This document shows, in pieces, positions 57,301 through 64,000 of a DNA stretch of 64,000 nucleotides. A program made the translations under genes and the position numbers. The notes under the pieces were generated by a model that worked only from the letters and a program-made list of their open reading frames with translations, did no database searches and was not told where the DNA came from. Origin of the DNA: Zygnema cylindricum (taxonomy: Eukaryota; Streptophyta; Zygnematophyceae; Zygnematales; Zygnemataceae); the NCBI GenBank assembly GCA_037447655.1, contig JBBHKE010001584.1:40622-104621 (forward strand), in the 5' to 3' direction. Numbering within the stretch: position 1 is the first letter of the stretch; the number at the start of each line of letters is the position of its first letter.

Positions 57301-59055
57301 CATCAACACGGGCAAAATATTTTGCACATCCAATAAAGCATATCTGGAACGAGGTTTACGGCTGATCGAATAGGAAGAGTAACGTGACACAAAATGAAGC
57401 ATATACAATTGCTCAGTTGATATCACTTGTCATGAAGCAAACATTGAACTAATGATAACTCAGCGTATGACGATCTATACATGAAAATATGAGTTGAAGT
57501 AGCAGTCATCAATTAAAAAACATGATGTTTATAATAGATTAAACTAAATTCACCAATCATAGTGATCAGCCACAAGCATAAAGGAGTGTAAACGCATTAT
57601 TCACCAAAAAAAAATTGCCAATTTAAAAATTGACAACTTTAACAAAATTGGCACACTTAGAGAGTGCACATTGGACACAACATTAGAAGTTGGACATTAA
57701 ACATTGAACACATTGGATAGTGGATATGGGAATTGGAATGTTGTATAGTTGATGTTGGAGATTGGAGATTGGACATTGGATATTCGGCATTGGATATTAG
57801 ACATAAGCGATTGAATTACGCACATTTACCGTTGGAAATCAAACTTTGCATGGAGACATTGAAAGGTGGACATAAACGGACATATAAACTCAAATTCTCA
57901 CGATGGTGATGATGATAATGGTAGATAACATCAAAAAAATTACATTTGGCCTTGATCAGTTGTGAAGATGATGGTGGTAATAGACATTAAAATGTGAAAA
58001 ATGAATGTAGCCAAGTTGCACCAAGCAACAACATTCAGCAGGGTGATAAAAAATTTGGAGATCCAGCATCCATAACGCCTGATTCCGCATTTTCCATACA
58101 TTGTTTTCTAGTACCCCTCATACCTGCTTGGGCGGATTCCACTTTGACAGCCTCTGCCCCTTCAACCAGCGTCATAAAGGCAATAAACGACCAGGCACAA
58201 AAATACGCTCGAAATGCTGGACAGTAGGGACCCCGCCTGAAAATGCGCAAAATAGGCAATTTGTATCAATGTGTGACATTGTACAACAATGTGTCACAAT
58301 TCACTACAATGTGTGGCATCATAGAACAATGGATGACAATGTGTGCCAATTTGTATCACGATACTTGAACGCTAACATACGCGTGTTAATGTGACGATGT
58401 GTGTCAATATGTGACAATGTGTGACAATGTGGGACAATGTGCGCCAAAATGTCATTGTGAGAAAACGTCGGAAAGAAATTGCTGAGGAAAACCTAGAAAA
58501 CCCAGAATTATCACTGTTATAGGGTTCTTAAGCACATTGATGCCTGCGTTCCTAACACTGCTGGAAACAGAAGCGGAACACTGCAAAACAATGCCAGCTG
58601 CAACACCTGCTGACGACTCGAACAGAATAAAACTTCAATAAGATTTTGACCGTTTTAGAAAATAAACTAGCCCTATATTACCGGGTTATTTGATGAAAGG
58701 AAAAAACATAACAACCGATAGAGAAGAGAGGTAGGCAAGAGAGAGAGAGAGGGAGGAGAGGGAGGAGAGGAAGAGGGAGAGGGAGGAAAGGAAGAGGGAG
58801 AGGGAGAGGGAGGAGAGGGAGAGGGAGGAGAGGGAGAGGGAGGAGAGAAAGAGGGAAAGGGAGAGGGAGAGAAAGAGAGAGGGAGATAAGCACATAGCAT
58901 CAGGGTTAATTCAGTTTAACTCACAAAACCAGCAATTTTACCACAAATTTTCATCCGTTTTAATTTAAGGTTTTATACTGAGAAAGGCAAGGGATAAAGT
59001 TTATCCTTCATGAACCATACCTGGCCACCATGCTGCCACGTGGCAGATTGAACAT
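29567..59055 (-). CDS. HPCA1-like LRR receptor protein lacking a kinase (complete, 34 exons)
   Basis: Paralog of the plus-strand kinase, transcribed towards it. Joined exons give 1021 residues from ATG (59055-59053) to TAA (29569-29567), with no frame break. Exons in transcript order: 59055-59021, 58236-58124, 54013-53884, 52651-52499, 51950-51879, 49692-49621, 49132-49028, 48796-48728, 48275-48204, 47151-47074, 45532-45461, 44805-44737, 44193-44128, 43870-43802, 43142-43050, 42654-42583, 41767-41696, 40651-40580, 39981-39913, 39643-39578, 39174-39103, 37064-36990, 36814-36740, 36455-36384, 35875-35807, 35319-35254, 34363-34286, 34025-33951, 33590-33447, 32701-32407, 32171-31976, 30866-30825, 30205-30113, 29661-29567. 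Order: signal peptide, N-cap, 24 single-LRR exons plus flanking repeats, Cys-rich cap, ectodomain segment, membrane span, 30-residue tail. A second ATG at codon 9 has the better start context (A at -3, G at +4). One donor (exon 36384) is weak, AG before GTTTTTT. Confidence 0.87.
30030..30075 (-). repeat. short CCCTCC tract after the membrane-span exon
   Basis: Purine on the plus strand, so pyrimidine on the sense strand of the minus gene, within the intron between the membrane-span exon and the terminal exon. Confidence 0.6.
30113..30866 (-). other. linker and transmembrane exons of the kinase-less receptor
   Basis: Exon 30866-30825 (42 nt) encodes a short stalk, SSSPTVKHNKSDES, replacing the Pro-rich linker of the plus-strand gene. 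Exon 30205-30113 encodes the membrane helix (WLIAIIVILAFLAVVVVFLL) followed by ACLFYRR, a normal stop-transfer. Both exons are symmetric phase 1 like their partners. Confidence 0.82.
30867..30985 (-). repeat. CCCTCT tract directly before the linker exon (minus gene)
   Basis: About 110 bp of GAGGGA words on plus (CCCTCT on the sense strand) abutting the acceptor of exon 30866-30825. Confidence 0.8.
31735..31975. repeat. tandem pair of TTTGGCGTAAAT-T-rich units
   Basis: GGCGTAAATTTAGAGTT with a T-rich tail and AGGAGT is present at about 31777-31830 and again at 31918-31970. The second copy ends at the donor of exon 32171-31976. Confidence 0.6.
31976..32701 (-). other. Cys-rich cap and membrane-proximal ectodomain of the kinase-less receptor
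   Basis: Exon 32701-32407 (295 nt) encodes LSDNPLCQ, a second cap Cys, then KCNVSC (C-x3-C), an NPY motif, LCVCSK (C-x-C) and SPTPLAYISNRC. Exon 32171-31976 encodes VRVMTANFTTGDP and VFYLQIFSTTEEAPG, ending HPC-like in phase 1. By eye the codons here are rich in TCG/TCC/CTC and the GC is higher than in the LRR exons of either gene, which hints at a different sequence history for this 3' block. Confidence 0.83.
32702..32992 (-). repeat. CCCTCT tract ending at the 3' splice site of the Cys-rich exon (minus gene)
   Basis: About 290 bp of purines on plus, pyrimidines on the sense strand, running straight into the CCCCAG acceptor of exon 32701-32407. This is the same intron position as the 15176-15770 tract of the plus gene. 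Confidence 0.92.
33124..33186 (-). repeat. GA/CT dinucleotide microsatellite
   Basis: GA repeats on plus (CT on the sense strand of the minus gene), with about 22 units in the main array. Confidence 0.85.
34138..34272 (-). repeat. CCCTCC tract after exon 34363-34286 (minus gene)
   Basis: GGGAGG words on plus, interrupted by about 50 bp of ordinary sequence. Pyrimidines again lie on the sense strand. Confidence 0.75.
36860..36978 (-). repeat. CCCTCT tract between exons 37064-36990 and 36814-36740 (minus gene)
   Basis: GGGAGA/GGGGGA words on plus fill most of a 175-bp intron, so this intron's pyrimidine tract is essentially its whole body. Confidence 0.8.
37355..37490. repeat. tandem repeat of about 55 bp, three copies
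   Basis: Unit TATATTCTAATATTAACAGT then TTCTGAGATGAAAT(C)AAA, three degenerate copies in the intron upstream of exon 37064. Confidence 0.65.
37492..37605 (+). other. hairpin-rich block, possible 3' end of a non-LTR retroelement
   Basis: GTCG/CGAC and TGGGTGTG/CACACCCA (8 bp perfect, 8-nt loop, 37557-37580) stem-loops, followed by ATTACTACTACTT. Stem-loops followed by a short trinucleotide tail suggest a LINE or SINE 3' end, but no coding part is visible. Confidence 0.3.
37813..38033. mobile_element. CACCGTG-family element in intron of the minus gene (221 bp)
   Basis: TACACCATGTATCGCTATTA to TAATAGCGATACACGGTGTA, with the same interior (GATCCGACGGTTGCGATTAA) as copy 1 and TA flanks. Confidence 0.85.
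38105..38313. mobile_element. possible degenerate CACCGTG-family element
   Basis: TACAACGTGAATCGTTAATA at the left, and TTAACAGTGATAATAATTCA at the right as a worn inverted copy. The interior does not match other copies. Confidence 0.35.
38424..38645. repeat. direct tandem repeat, period about 116 bp, two copies
   Basis: ATAATCCTGCTGCACTTTAG at 38424 and ATAATCTTGCTGCAATTTAG at 38540. Both continue with TGCGATTTCGG, ACCGTACTATACGATCCAAT and GAAAGCCTCACTTAAA, closely matched. Confidence 0.85.
50389..50609. mobile_element. CACCGTG-family element in intron of the minus gene (221 bp)
   Basis: TACACCATGAATCGCTTTTA to TATAAGCGATTCACGGTGTA, interior CTGACGGTTCGGATTGAAAG, TA flanks. Confidence 0.85.
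51301..51520. mobile_element. CACCGTG-family element in intron of the minus gene (220 bp)
   Basis: TACACCGTGTATCGCTATTA to TAATAGCGATACACGGTGTA. The interior is in the opposite orientation to copy 1 (CTTTCAACCGCAACCGTTAG). Confidence 0.87.
55507..55671. repeat. 57-bp inverted repeat around a tRNA-iMet primer-binding-site-like sequence
   Basis: Arms 55507-55563 and 55615-55671 pair well (CTACCCCGATATTGA against TCAATATCGGGGTAG, AACCTTGTG/CACGAGGTT, CCTTCACACGGAG/CTCCCCGTGAAGG). The loop holds GGCTTTGATACCATG, complement of TGGTATCAAAGCC, near the initiator-Met primer site of plant LTR elements. It may be a rearranged LTR end. Confidence 0.6.
55738..55811 (+). mobile_element. tRNA-like head of a probable SINE
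   Basis: Box A TGGCGCAGTAGTTGG and box B GATTCGAGCCC are well spaced. A D-arm (GGCGC/GCGC) and anticodon arm (TTGGC/GTCAA, 7-nt loop AGCTAAA) fold, and the T-arm has one mismatch. The acceptor stem does not pair and position 33 is not T, so it is not a functional tRNA gene. The body and tail downstream are not defined. Confidence 0.55.
56649..57189. mobile_element. longer CACCG-ended TIR element (541 bp)
   Basis: Ends TACACCGCGCATCGTTATTA and TAATAACGATTCGCGGTGTA with AGTGTCAA/TTGACACT just inside. The interior is unrelated to the 221-bp elements. Only about 28 bp of terminus is shared, so this is a different family mobilised by, or related to, the same ends. Confidence 0.75.
58259..58460. 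repeat. ACAATGTGTGAC minisatellite
   Basis: About 200 bp of degenerate repeats of ACAATGTGTGNC/ACAATTTGTATC, beginning about 20 bp upstream of the acceptor of exon 58236-58124, within intron 1 of the minus gene. Confidence 0.75.
58735..58890 (-). repeat. CCCTCT tract in intron 1 of the kinase-less receptor
   Basis: GGGAGAGGGAGGAGA words on plus, pyrimidine on the sense strand, inside intron 1. Confidence 0.8.
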
Positions 59056-59155
59056 CCGTTCTTCCTCTCCTTTCTCCTTAGTTTCTTCTTCAGCTCGATC
59101 AACTTTAAAAATTTTCTTGCCAAAATATCAAGACTAAACAAATAACAAAGCGCAA

Positions 59156-59245
59156 TAATTATCTCTCTCTCCCTTTCTCTAACTATCCTTTTTTTATCCC
59201 TCTCGTACGGTCACCTTTCACGCTTCCTCTCCCTCTCTCTCCCTC

Positions 59246-59276
<31 letters not shown>

Positions 59277-59281
59277 TTCAC
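59156..59281 (-). promoter_or_regulatory. GA-rich tract upstream of the kinase-less receptor start codon
   Basis: CTCTCC on plus reads GAGAGA on the sense strand, about 100-225 bp 5' of the ATG. GAGA-type stretches are common in plant core promoters and leaders, so a promoter or 5' leader role is plausible but unproven. No TATA box was assigned. Confidence 0.4.
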
Positions 59282-59663
59282 TTAGGTTTCTCTGACCTAA
59301 ATACAAGCCTGTCTTCACAATACTTAAAATTTTCTCGGTGCTGCTTATTTGAAAAAATTAGAAAATAAAATCGTTCAGACGCAAAGAAAATGATTGTATA
59401 TTTTTATTGACTAGAATATCCGTACGAGCGCACTATAAGATTTGGTACAATGCGTCGTACGGAATATCGGTTCGAAGTCTTTGCAATTAATCAGCCATAG
59501 GAAGTACATTGAAAATGCTAGACCATGTGTAAGAGGGTTAGGAACTTAGGATATAAAAGCTAGATCCGGTACACGACAATTCGGGGGAGGGCTTATCTGG
59601 CGGGCTGAGGAGACGTAGGGGAGGACTTTTCTCGGGCAATGTAAATATTTAAATTTTTACCAG

Positions 59664-59882
59664 TACACCGTGAATCGCTATTAGTGTTATGTACTTTTCG
59701 TCTCTTTAAACAGTTTTTCTCCGTTCACACATGTCGGTTTTTAGATCTGACGGTTACGATTGAAAGATTAAATGCTCAGCTTCCGATACGGTCTAAAATT
59801 TAGAATCAAACAAAAGTGTACGGATAAAAGATGTTTTAAGTGGCGAAAAACTTATTAACACTAATAGCGGCACACCGTTTAC
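59664..59882. mobile_element. CACCGTG-family element upstream of the minus gene (about 219 bp)
   Basis: TACACCGTGAATCGCTATTA at the left. The right inverted repeat runs to CTAATAGCGGCACACCGTTT, slightly worn. It lies about 610 bp 5' of the minus gene's ATG. Confidence 0.82.
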
Positions 59883-60062
59883 ATAGGAAGGACGGGAAAT
59901 TACCGCACGAAGCGCGGAGAATTTTTTTTTAGGAATGTCTTCTGTGATCCGGTCAGATGGACAAAGCAAAAAAAAAAAAAAACTACAAGTCGATTAATAG
60001 TCGTTCACACGTTCAAGTGTTCCCATATATAGTGTCTCGAAAAAAATAAGTCGGCGCGTCGC

Positions 60063-60686
60063 ATGAGAACATGTAAATTGCGTTCGAGCTTCAAAAAACC
60101 TAATTTGAGTTATCGAATGTTCACACCTGAAGTGTTCCCAATAATGAATAAAGGTAACCCTCCATCAGGCGCCGACAGTAATCGTACGGAAACGTTTACT
60201 GGCAGTAATGCTTCGTTCACTTCTCCATCAGGTCGTGTCAGCGATGGAATCTATCACGTACGTGCTTTCTTTCGATTGCACGGAATCTATCGCGTACGTG
60301 CTTTCTTTCGATTGGATGCACGTAGGTTCATGTTCTGGCGACGAGCAGTCATAGATTACAAAAGCACAATATCTGGACTTGTATCCGTACATCCAGTCGC
60401 AAAATTAAATTACGTGAATGTACAATTTGTACGTTCGTGTTTTGCATTTTTTGTAGCTGTTTTGTGGTTCGTGTTTCGTCGTGGCGCCATAAATTCCGGA
60501 TGTCAGCGGATCGTGGAGGAGGCGTCACGACACATTTTCAACAAATATTTTTTTTTGGTGGTTTTCGTTGGATTTGATTCCCGCCTGTCCGAAGGCGCGC
60601 GGCCCGTACGTTACCTTTCCACGCGTAAACATTTTACACGTCCGGTGATTGATGACTCTCCTCTTGAGGATAGTAATCATGTTTAA
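60063..60686 (+). CDS. unrecognised 207-codon ORF inside a possible TIR element
   Basis: The longest non-low-complexity ORF outside the receptors. It contains a tandem 36-bp repeat (GIYHVRAFFRLH then GIYRVRAFFRLD) and a Phe-rich middle (SCFAFFVAVLWFVF), and resembles no family I know. Most of it lies between GGTAACCCTCCATCAGGCG (60153-60171) and CGCCTGATGGAGGTTCACC (60780-60798), near-perfect inverted repeats. It may be transposon sequence with no coding role. Confidence 0.25.
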   Translation: MRTCKLRSSFKKPNLSYRMFTPEVFPIMNKGNPPSGADSNRTETFTGSNASFTSPSGRVSDGIYHVRAFFRLHGIYRVRAFFRLDARRFMFWRRAVIDYKSTISGLVSVHPVAKLNYVNVQFVRSCFAFFVAVLWFVFRRGAINSGCQRIVEEASRHIFNKYFFLVVFVGFDSRLSEGARPVRYLSTRKHFTRPVIDDSPLEDSNHV

Positions 60687-60798
60687 AAAAAATATAAAAA
60701 AAATCAGTACGTTTATCTGTACGGAAATGAGTTAGATCTGTACGAAAGTACACATTTTCCAGTAAAGAACCCCACTTTTCGCCTGATGGAGGTTCACC
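60153..60798. mobile_element. possible 646-bp TIR element
   Basis: Terminal inverted repeats of 19 bp (17 matching), with a third partial copy of CTCCATCAGG near 60223. No target duplication was recognised at the borders. Confidence 0.5.
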
Positions 60799-61373
60799 CT
60801 AATCCGTCGATATTATCTTGAATAAAATGTGACTTATGTCACATGAGAACACTTATCATGTGATGTCAAACATGACAAAGGTGAAGTACAGTTTACATTT
60901 GTCATTTTTTACTTTTAGGCTTTTGACTTTTTGTTGAAAAGTTGCGCCGGAGGCGAATTTTTGTTTAGTACGCTACGTGAAATGAATATTCGTAAAATAA
61001 ACGAAAACAGTAAATGATGACAGCTAAAAAGTATATTACAGTTTATTACTGAACGAGTATTTCGCAAAGAGGAGAAGTAATTTTGAAATCGTACAATTTA
61101 TCAATATTCAAATTATTTTTTGTAAAGAGTACAAAACGAATATGCGTCAATAATTTCCGTACTCTCTGATGTAGATTAGCGCTACATTAAAGCACTGTAC
61201 TGTAATTTACAGTACAGCACTCGACGACGGCGCGCCCCGTAAATCCGATTGCGTGCTCCCTTGAAAATCCGTACACTGCCAGCTAAGGCCGGTGTATCTG
61301 GCCCGGTGACGTCTCCACCCGGCAATTCAAAAATCGAAATGTGTCGAATCGACCTCCACGGTATACACCGTGT
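60799..61373. other. no gene seen
   Basis: AT-rich sequence with scattered GTACG words. I see no exon, RNA gene or further repeat with clear borders. Confidence 0.5.
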
Positions 61374-61585
61374 ATCGCTATTAGTGCTAATGACTTTTTT
61401 GCCACTTTAAACATCTTTTCTCCGTACACACTTGTCATATTTTCAATTTGAGACCGCCGATCGGAAGCTGAGAATGTTGCCTTTCAATCGCAACCGTCAG
61501 ATATAAAATCCGATAATTGTGTACGGAGAAAAGATGTTTTGAAGCGGCGAAAAAAACGTTGACGCTAATAGCGATTCACGGTGTA
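61374..61585. mobile_element. CACCGTG-family element (212 bp)
   Basis: TACACCGTGTATCGCTATTA to CTAATAGCGATTCACGGTGTA in a full inverted pair. Interior CTTTCAATCGCAACCGTCAG is in the reverse orientation to copy 1. Confidence 0.86.
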
Positions 61586-61839
61586 CCGGCCCGGACCTCC
61601 CCTCGCGAAGCTTGATTCCGGACCGTTGTACCTCTCATAAACATGTACGGATTTCCTGCACGGTTTTATGTCTGTCGTTTTGTGCTTGATTTTATGTAAG
61701 TCACGTAAAACTGTGGACTCGAAAGAGACAAATGTCGGTGGTTAGTACAAGAAGTCGTCGGTGGGAGCTTCCATAGACAGCCACAACCCTTCACCGTTAT
61801 TACTGTTGTTTATGAGTCGTCGTCCAAAATTAGTGTTGT

Positions 61840-62010
61840 TTATCGATGGCCCCTTGCCAATATTCGATATGTACATAACTTTAGCTACCCGATAATAGAT
61901 ATGTCGTCTCTGTATATCGAGAATATCAATATCGCGATATTTTGCCGATATATCAAGGCGATATGCCGATACATTTATTCCGCTATATATCGAAGCGACG
62001 TTGGCTTTCC
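61840..62010. mobile_element. fragment of the CGATATATCG-rich element
   Basis: CCAATATTCGATATGTAC and repeated CGATAT/ATATCG palindromes as in 9542-10254. No clean termini. Confidence 0.4.
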
Positions 62011-62230
62011 AAAAAAAAATCAAAAGCCCCGACCCTTCCCCCTCACCCCCCCGGGCAGAGATTACAATCGGGTACTTGGTCCGTACCCGGCCCGCCGCGT
62101 GAGATTCGGAACGAATTCGGGTGTCAAGTTTTAGAGGCCGGCCGGATTCGGCCGGGTGATTCCAAAAAAAAAAAAAAAAGGAGTACGACCAGGTAAGCAA
62201 AAAAAATAAAATAATAAAGGTTTCATAGAC

Positions 62231-62432
62231 TACACCTTGAATCGTTATTAGCGTATATAAATTATTAGTGTAAATAAAAAATTGGCGTCATTCATTCTAA
62301 TTTAGTGCCAAGAGACGTGGCAGATTATGGTCCACGTCCTTAAATAGCGTAATTTATTATATTTAGGTATCAATGTCAAAATTTAGGGGTGCCGATATAG
62401 CGTACATAAGGCTAATAACGATTCACGGTGTA
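62231..62432. mobile_element. CACC-ended TIR element, AT-rich interior (202 bp)
   Basis: TACACCTTGAATCGTTATTA and TAATAACGATTCACGGTGTA at the ends. The interior lacks the CTCCGTACAC block, so it is closer to the 56649 type. Confidence 0.7.
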
Positions 62433-63440
62433 GTGTCCATACTATCCAACATTATTGTACTTTGTACCACTAATTTTGTACCGATTCGTGTACAGGCGGT
62501 TGCTAGAAATCGAGTTTCTGTTATTTTTTTTTTGTTTTTTTAACGCGTATTTGGTATCGAGTAACAATTGAGGAGAGTGCAATAACCCGGCTGGATTTTG
62601 GGTTTTCAGATTTTGAGAAAAAAAAAAAAATCGGTTTCGGGTATTTGAAATTTTGACTTTTGCGACCTCTGCCCCCCGGGCAGCGCACGCCAAGCCTTCT
62701 GGGGAGACAGAAGTGGTACACGTGCGCACAAAAAAAAATGATTTCAAGGGTGAAAAAAACATCAACATTAATTACGGTAGGCTGTGGAGTTTTGTGATAA
62801 TCTAAATGGACAGACTGAATTTCACCCAAATGTTAAAAAATGATCTTCTTTTGGTCGCTAAATCAAGTGTTGGGACGGGTGTAAAGTGTTACTGTTCCAA
62901 AAACAGTTTACAATACGGAACACTAACGTAAATACATAAATGTTCAAATAAAGTATTTAATACGTAAAAGTCAAGTCCCATCCAAAAAGACCAAATGTTA
63001 AATGCTTTTTGTTACTCTTACGAAGAAGTTAATATATATGACAATGTAACATAGGGAGGAGAATAAGGAGAATAAGGCGAATCTAATTGATGAGGAGAAT
63101 CTGCTTTATCAACGGGCTTATAATAATAATAATAATAATGTTGACACGGAAATCCACCTTTCGAGAATGTAGGTTTTAGGAGAAAAGTACTTCAGCACAA
63201 AAAAAAGTCAATACGGGTTGGAATCGGACAAATTTTTTTTTTTTTTTGTGTACTCCGTACTACAATATTTTTTCAAAATTTTATGAGTTGTGAAAACAAA
63301 GGTATATTCGCTTATAATATGTTACTTATAAATAAAATCATCTCACGAGTCGATTTCAAGTAAAAGTTTGAAAATGTGTCTAAAAAAACGTGACAATGGG
63401 TCGAAAAGAACAAGACACCAAAATGGAGTACATTCTAAGT
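62433..63440. other. no gene seen; low-complexity A/T runs
   Basis: Homopolymer A and T runs, a short ATA/ATT trinucleotide array near 63120 and ordinary AT-rich sequence. The ORFs here carry no recognisable motif. Confidence 0.5.
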
Positions 63441-63469
63441 TGTAAGTAGATACAAATTGCATTATGCTA

Positions 63470-63595
63470 CTGTAGTACAATTGTACAATTGTACTATTGT
63501 GCTTTTGTACTATGGTACTATTGTACTATGGTACTATTATACGATGGTACTATGGTACTATTGTACTACTATACTACTGTACTATTGTACTATGG
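63470..63595. repeat. TACTATTGTAC/TACTATGG microsatellite
   Basis: About 125 bp of degenerate 9-10 bp repeats of GTACTATTGTACTATG. Confidence 0.8.
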
Positions 63596-63774
63596 ATTTT
63601 ATAGTTTTTTACAATTTTTTGTGCAACATAAGATTTTCTCGTAACAGCTATTTTGGACGAAAAAAACAAAAAAAAAACCATTTCTTTAACACATGGGATC
63701 GAATTTTAGATCAAGGTTAATATAATAATATGCACTATTTTTATACTAAATTTAATATTTACCATGTATATTGT

Positions 63775-64000
63775 TTTTGAACATGGAGACAAATCCCACA
63801 CAAAACAAAAAAAATAACAGTGGAAAACGACGGAGGTTAAACAAAAAACAAACATTTTGTAGAAAGCGGAGCATTTTTTTTTTCAAATAATAAATTATCT
63901 TTGAAATTAAATCACAATTGTACCATAAAAATGTGTAGTCCAACTTATAGAGAAGAAAAGTATTTTTTTGAAATTTTGAAACTATTTGACACAATTTTAG
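63775..64000. repeat. second copy of the dispersed repeat at 28970-29230
   Basis: Same order of shared blocks (TGGAGACAAATCC, GTGGAAAAC, GGAGGTTAAA, CACAATTGTACCA), running to the window edge. Confidence 0.6.

Larger units (their letters stand above)
52499..59055 (-). other. signal peptide, N-cap and first-LRR exons of the kinase-less receptor
   Basis: Exon 1 gives MFNLPRGSMVA. Exon 2 adds a hydrophobic stretch (FCAWSFIAFMTLVEGAEA) that looks like a secretion signal with a cleavage site after AEA. Exon 3 (54013-53884) is a typical plant LRR N-terminal cap: DSLINIRTALNSLDP, then a W, then C-ANWLGLK-C with DASGNVTSL. Exon 4 adds about 51 residues leading into the first repeats (DEYGNKYNGTLSDSV). 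Intron 2 is about 4.1 kb and holds a tRNA-like SINE head, an inverted repeat and a 541-bp transposon. Confidence 0.83.

Overview
The window comes from the nuclear genome of a streptophyte plant. Genes are cut into many short exons by GT-AG introns, one leucine-rich repeat (LRR) per exon, and the sequence is full of microsatellites and small inverted-repeat transposons. The two genes recognised are LRR receptor proteins of the plant LRR-VIII-1 type (the group of Arabidopsis HPCA1/CARD1). I cannot name the species. The long repeat-rich introns make me lean to a bryophyte-, lycophyte- or charophyte-grade lineage, but that is a guess.

Layout. (1) 601-24688, plus strand: the 3' 28 exons of an HPCA1-like receptor kinase whose first exons lie left of the window. 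In order it encodes LRRs, a Cys-rich cap, an ectodomain segment, a Pro-rich linker, one membrane span and a kinase with all key catalytic motifs. The joined exons stay open over 1038 residues. (2) 24689-29566: convergent intergenic region with a decayed Copia gag/protease fragment, a CCCTCT tract, tandem repeats and transposon pieces. (3) 29567-59055, minus strand: a paralogous gene that I could assemble from its ATG to a stop as 34 in-frame exons (1021 residues). It has signal peptide, N-cap, LRRs, Cys-rich cap, ectodomain segment and membrane span, but it stops just where the kinase should begin, so it is a receptor-like protein without a kinase. (4) 59056-64000: upstream of that gene, with a GA-rich tract, several transposons and one unrecognised ORF.

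The genes lie tail to tail as an inverted duplication. Exons and introns match well from the start of the shared part to about 6580 in gene 1 and 39100 in gene 2. Beyond that only exons match, and more weakly. The pair is therefore a mosaic, and the obvious functional guess is a signalling kinase paired with a kinase-less partner or decoy. Almost every intronic CCCTCT-type tract has its pyrimidines on the sense strand of whichever gene it lies in, often directly before a 3' splice site.

Mobile elements are dominated by a family of about 220-bp elements with long terminal inverted repeats beginning CACCGTG and flanked by TA (at least nine copies). One copy carries a second element bounded by a perfect 8-bp target duplication (hAT type), and another has a third TA-flanked element inserted exactly at its border. 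All exon joins come from reading by eye in six frames, guided by the second paralog; no alignment or transcript data were available.
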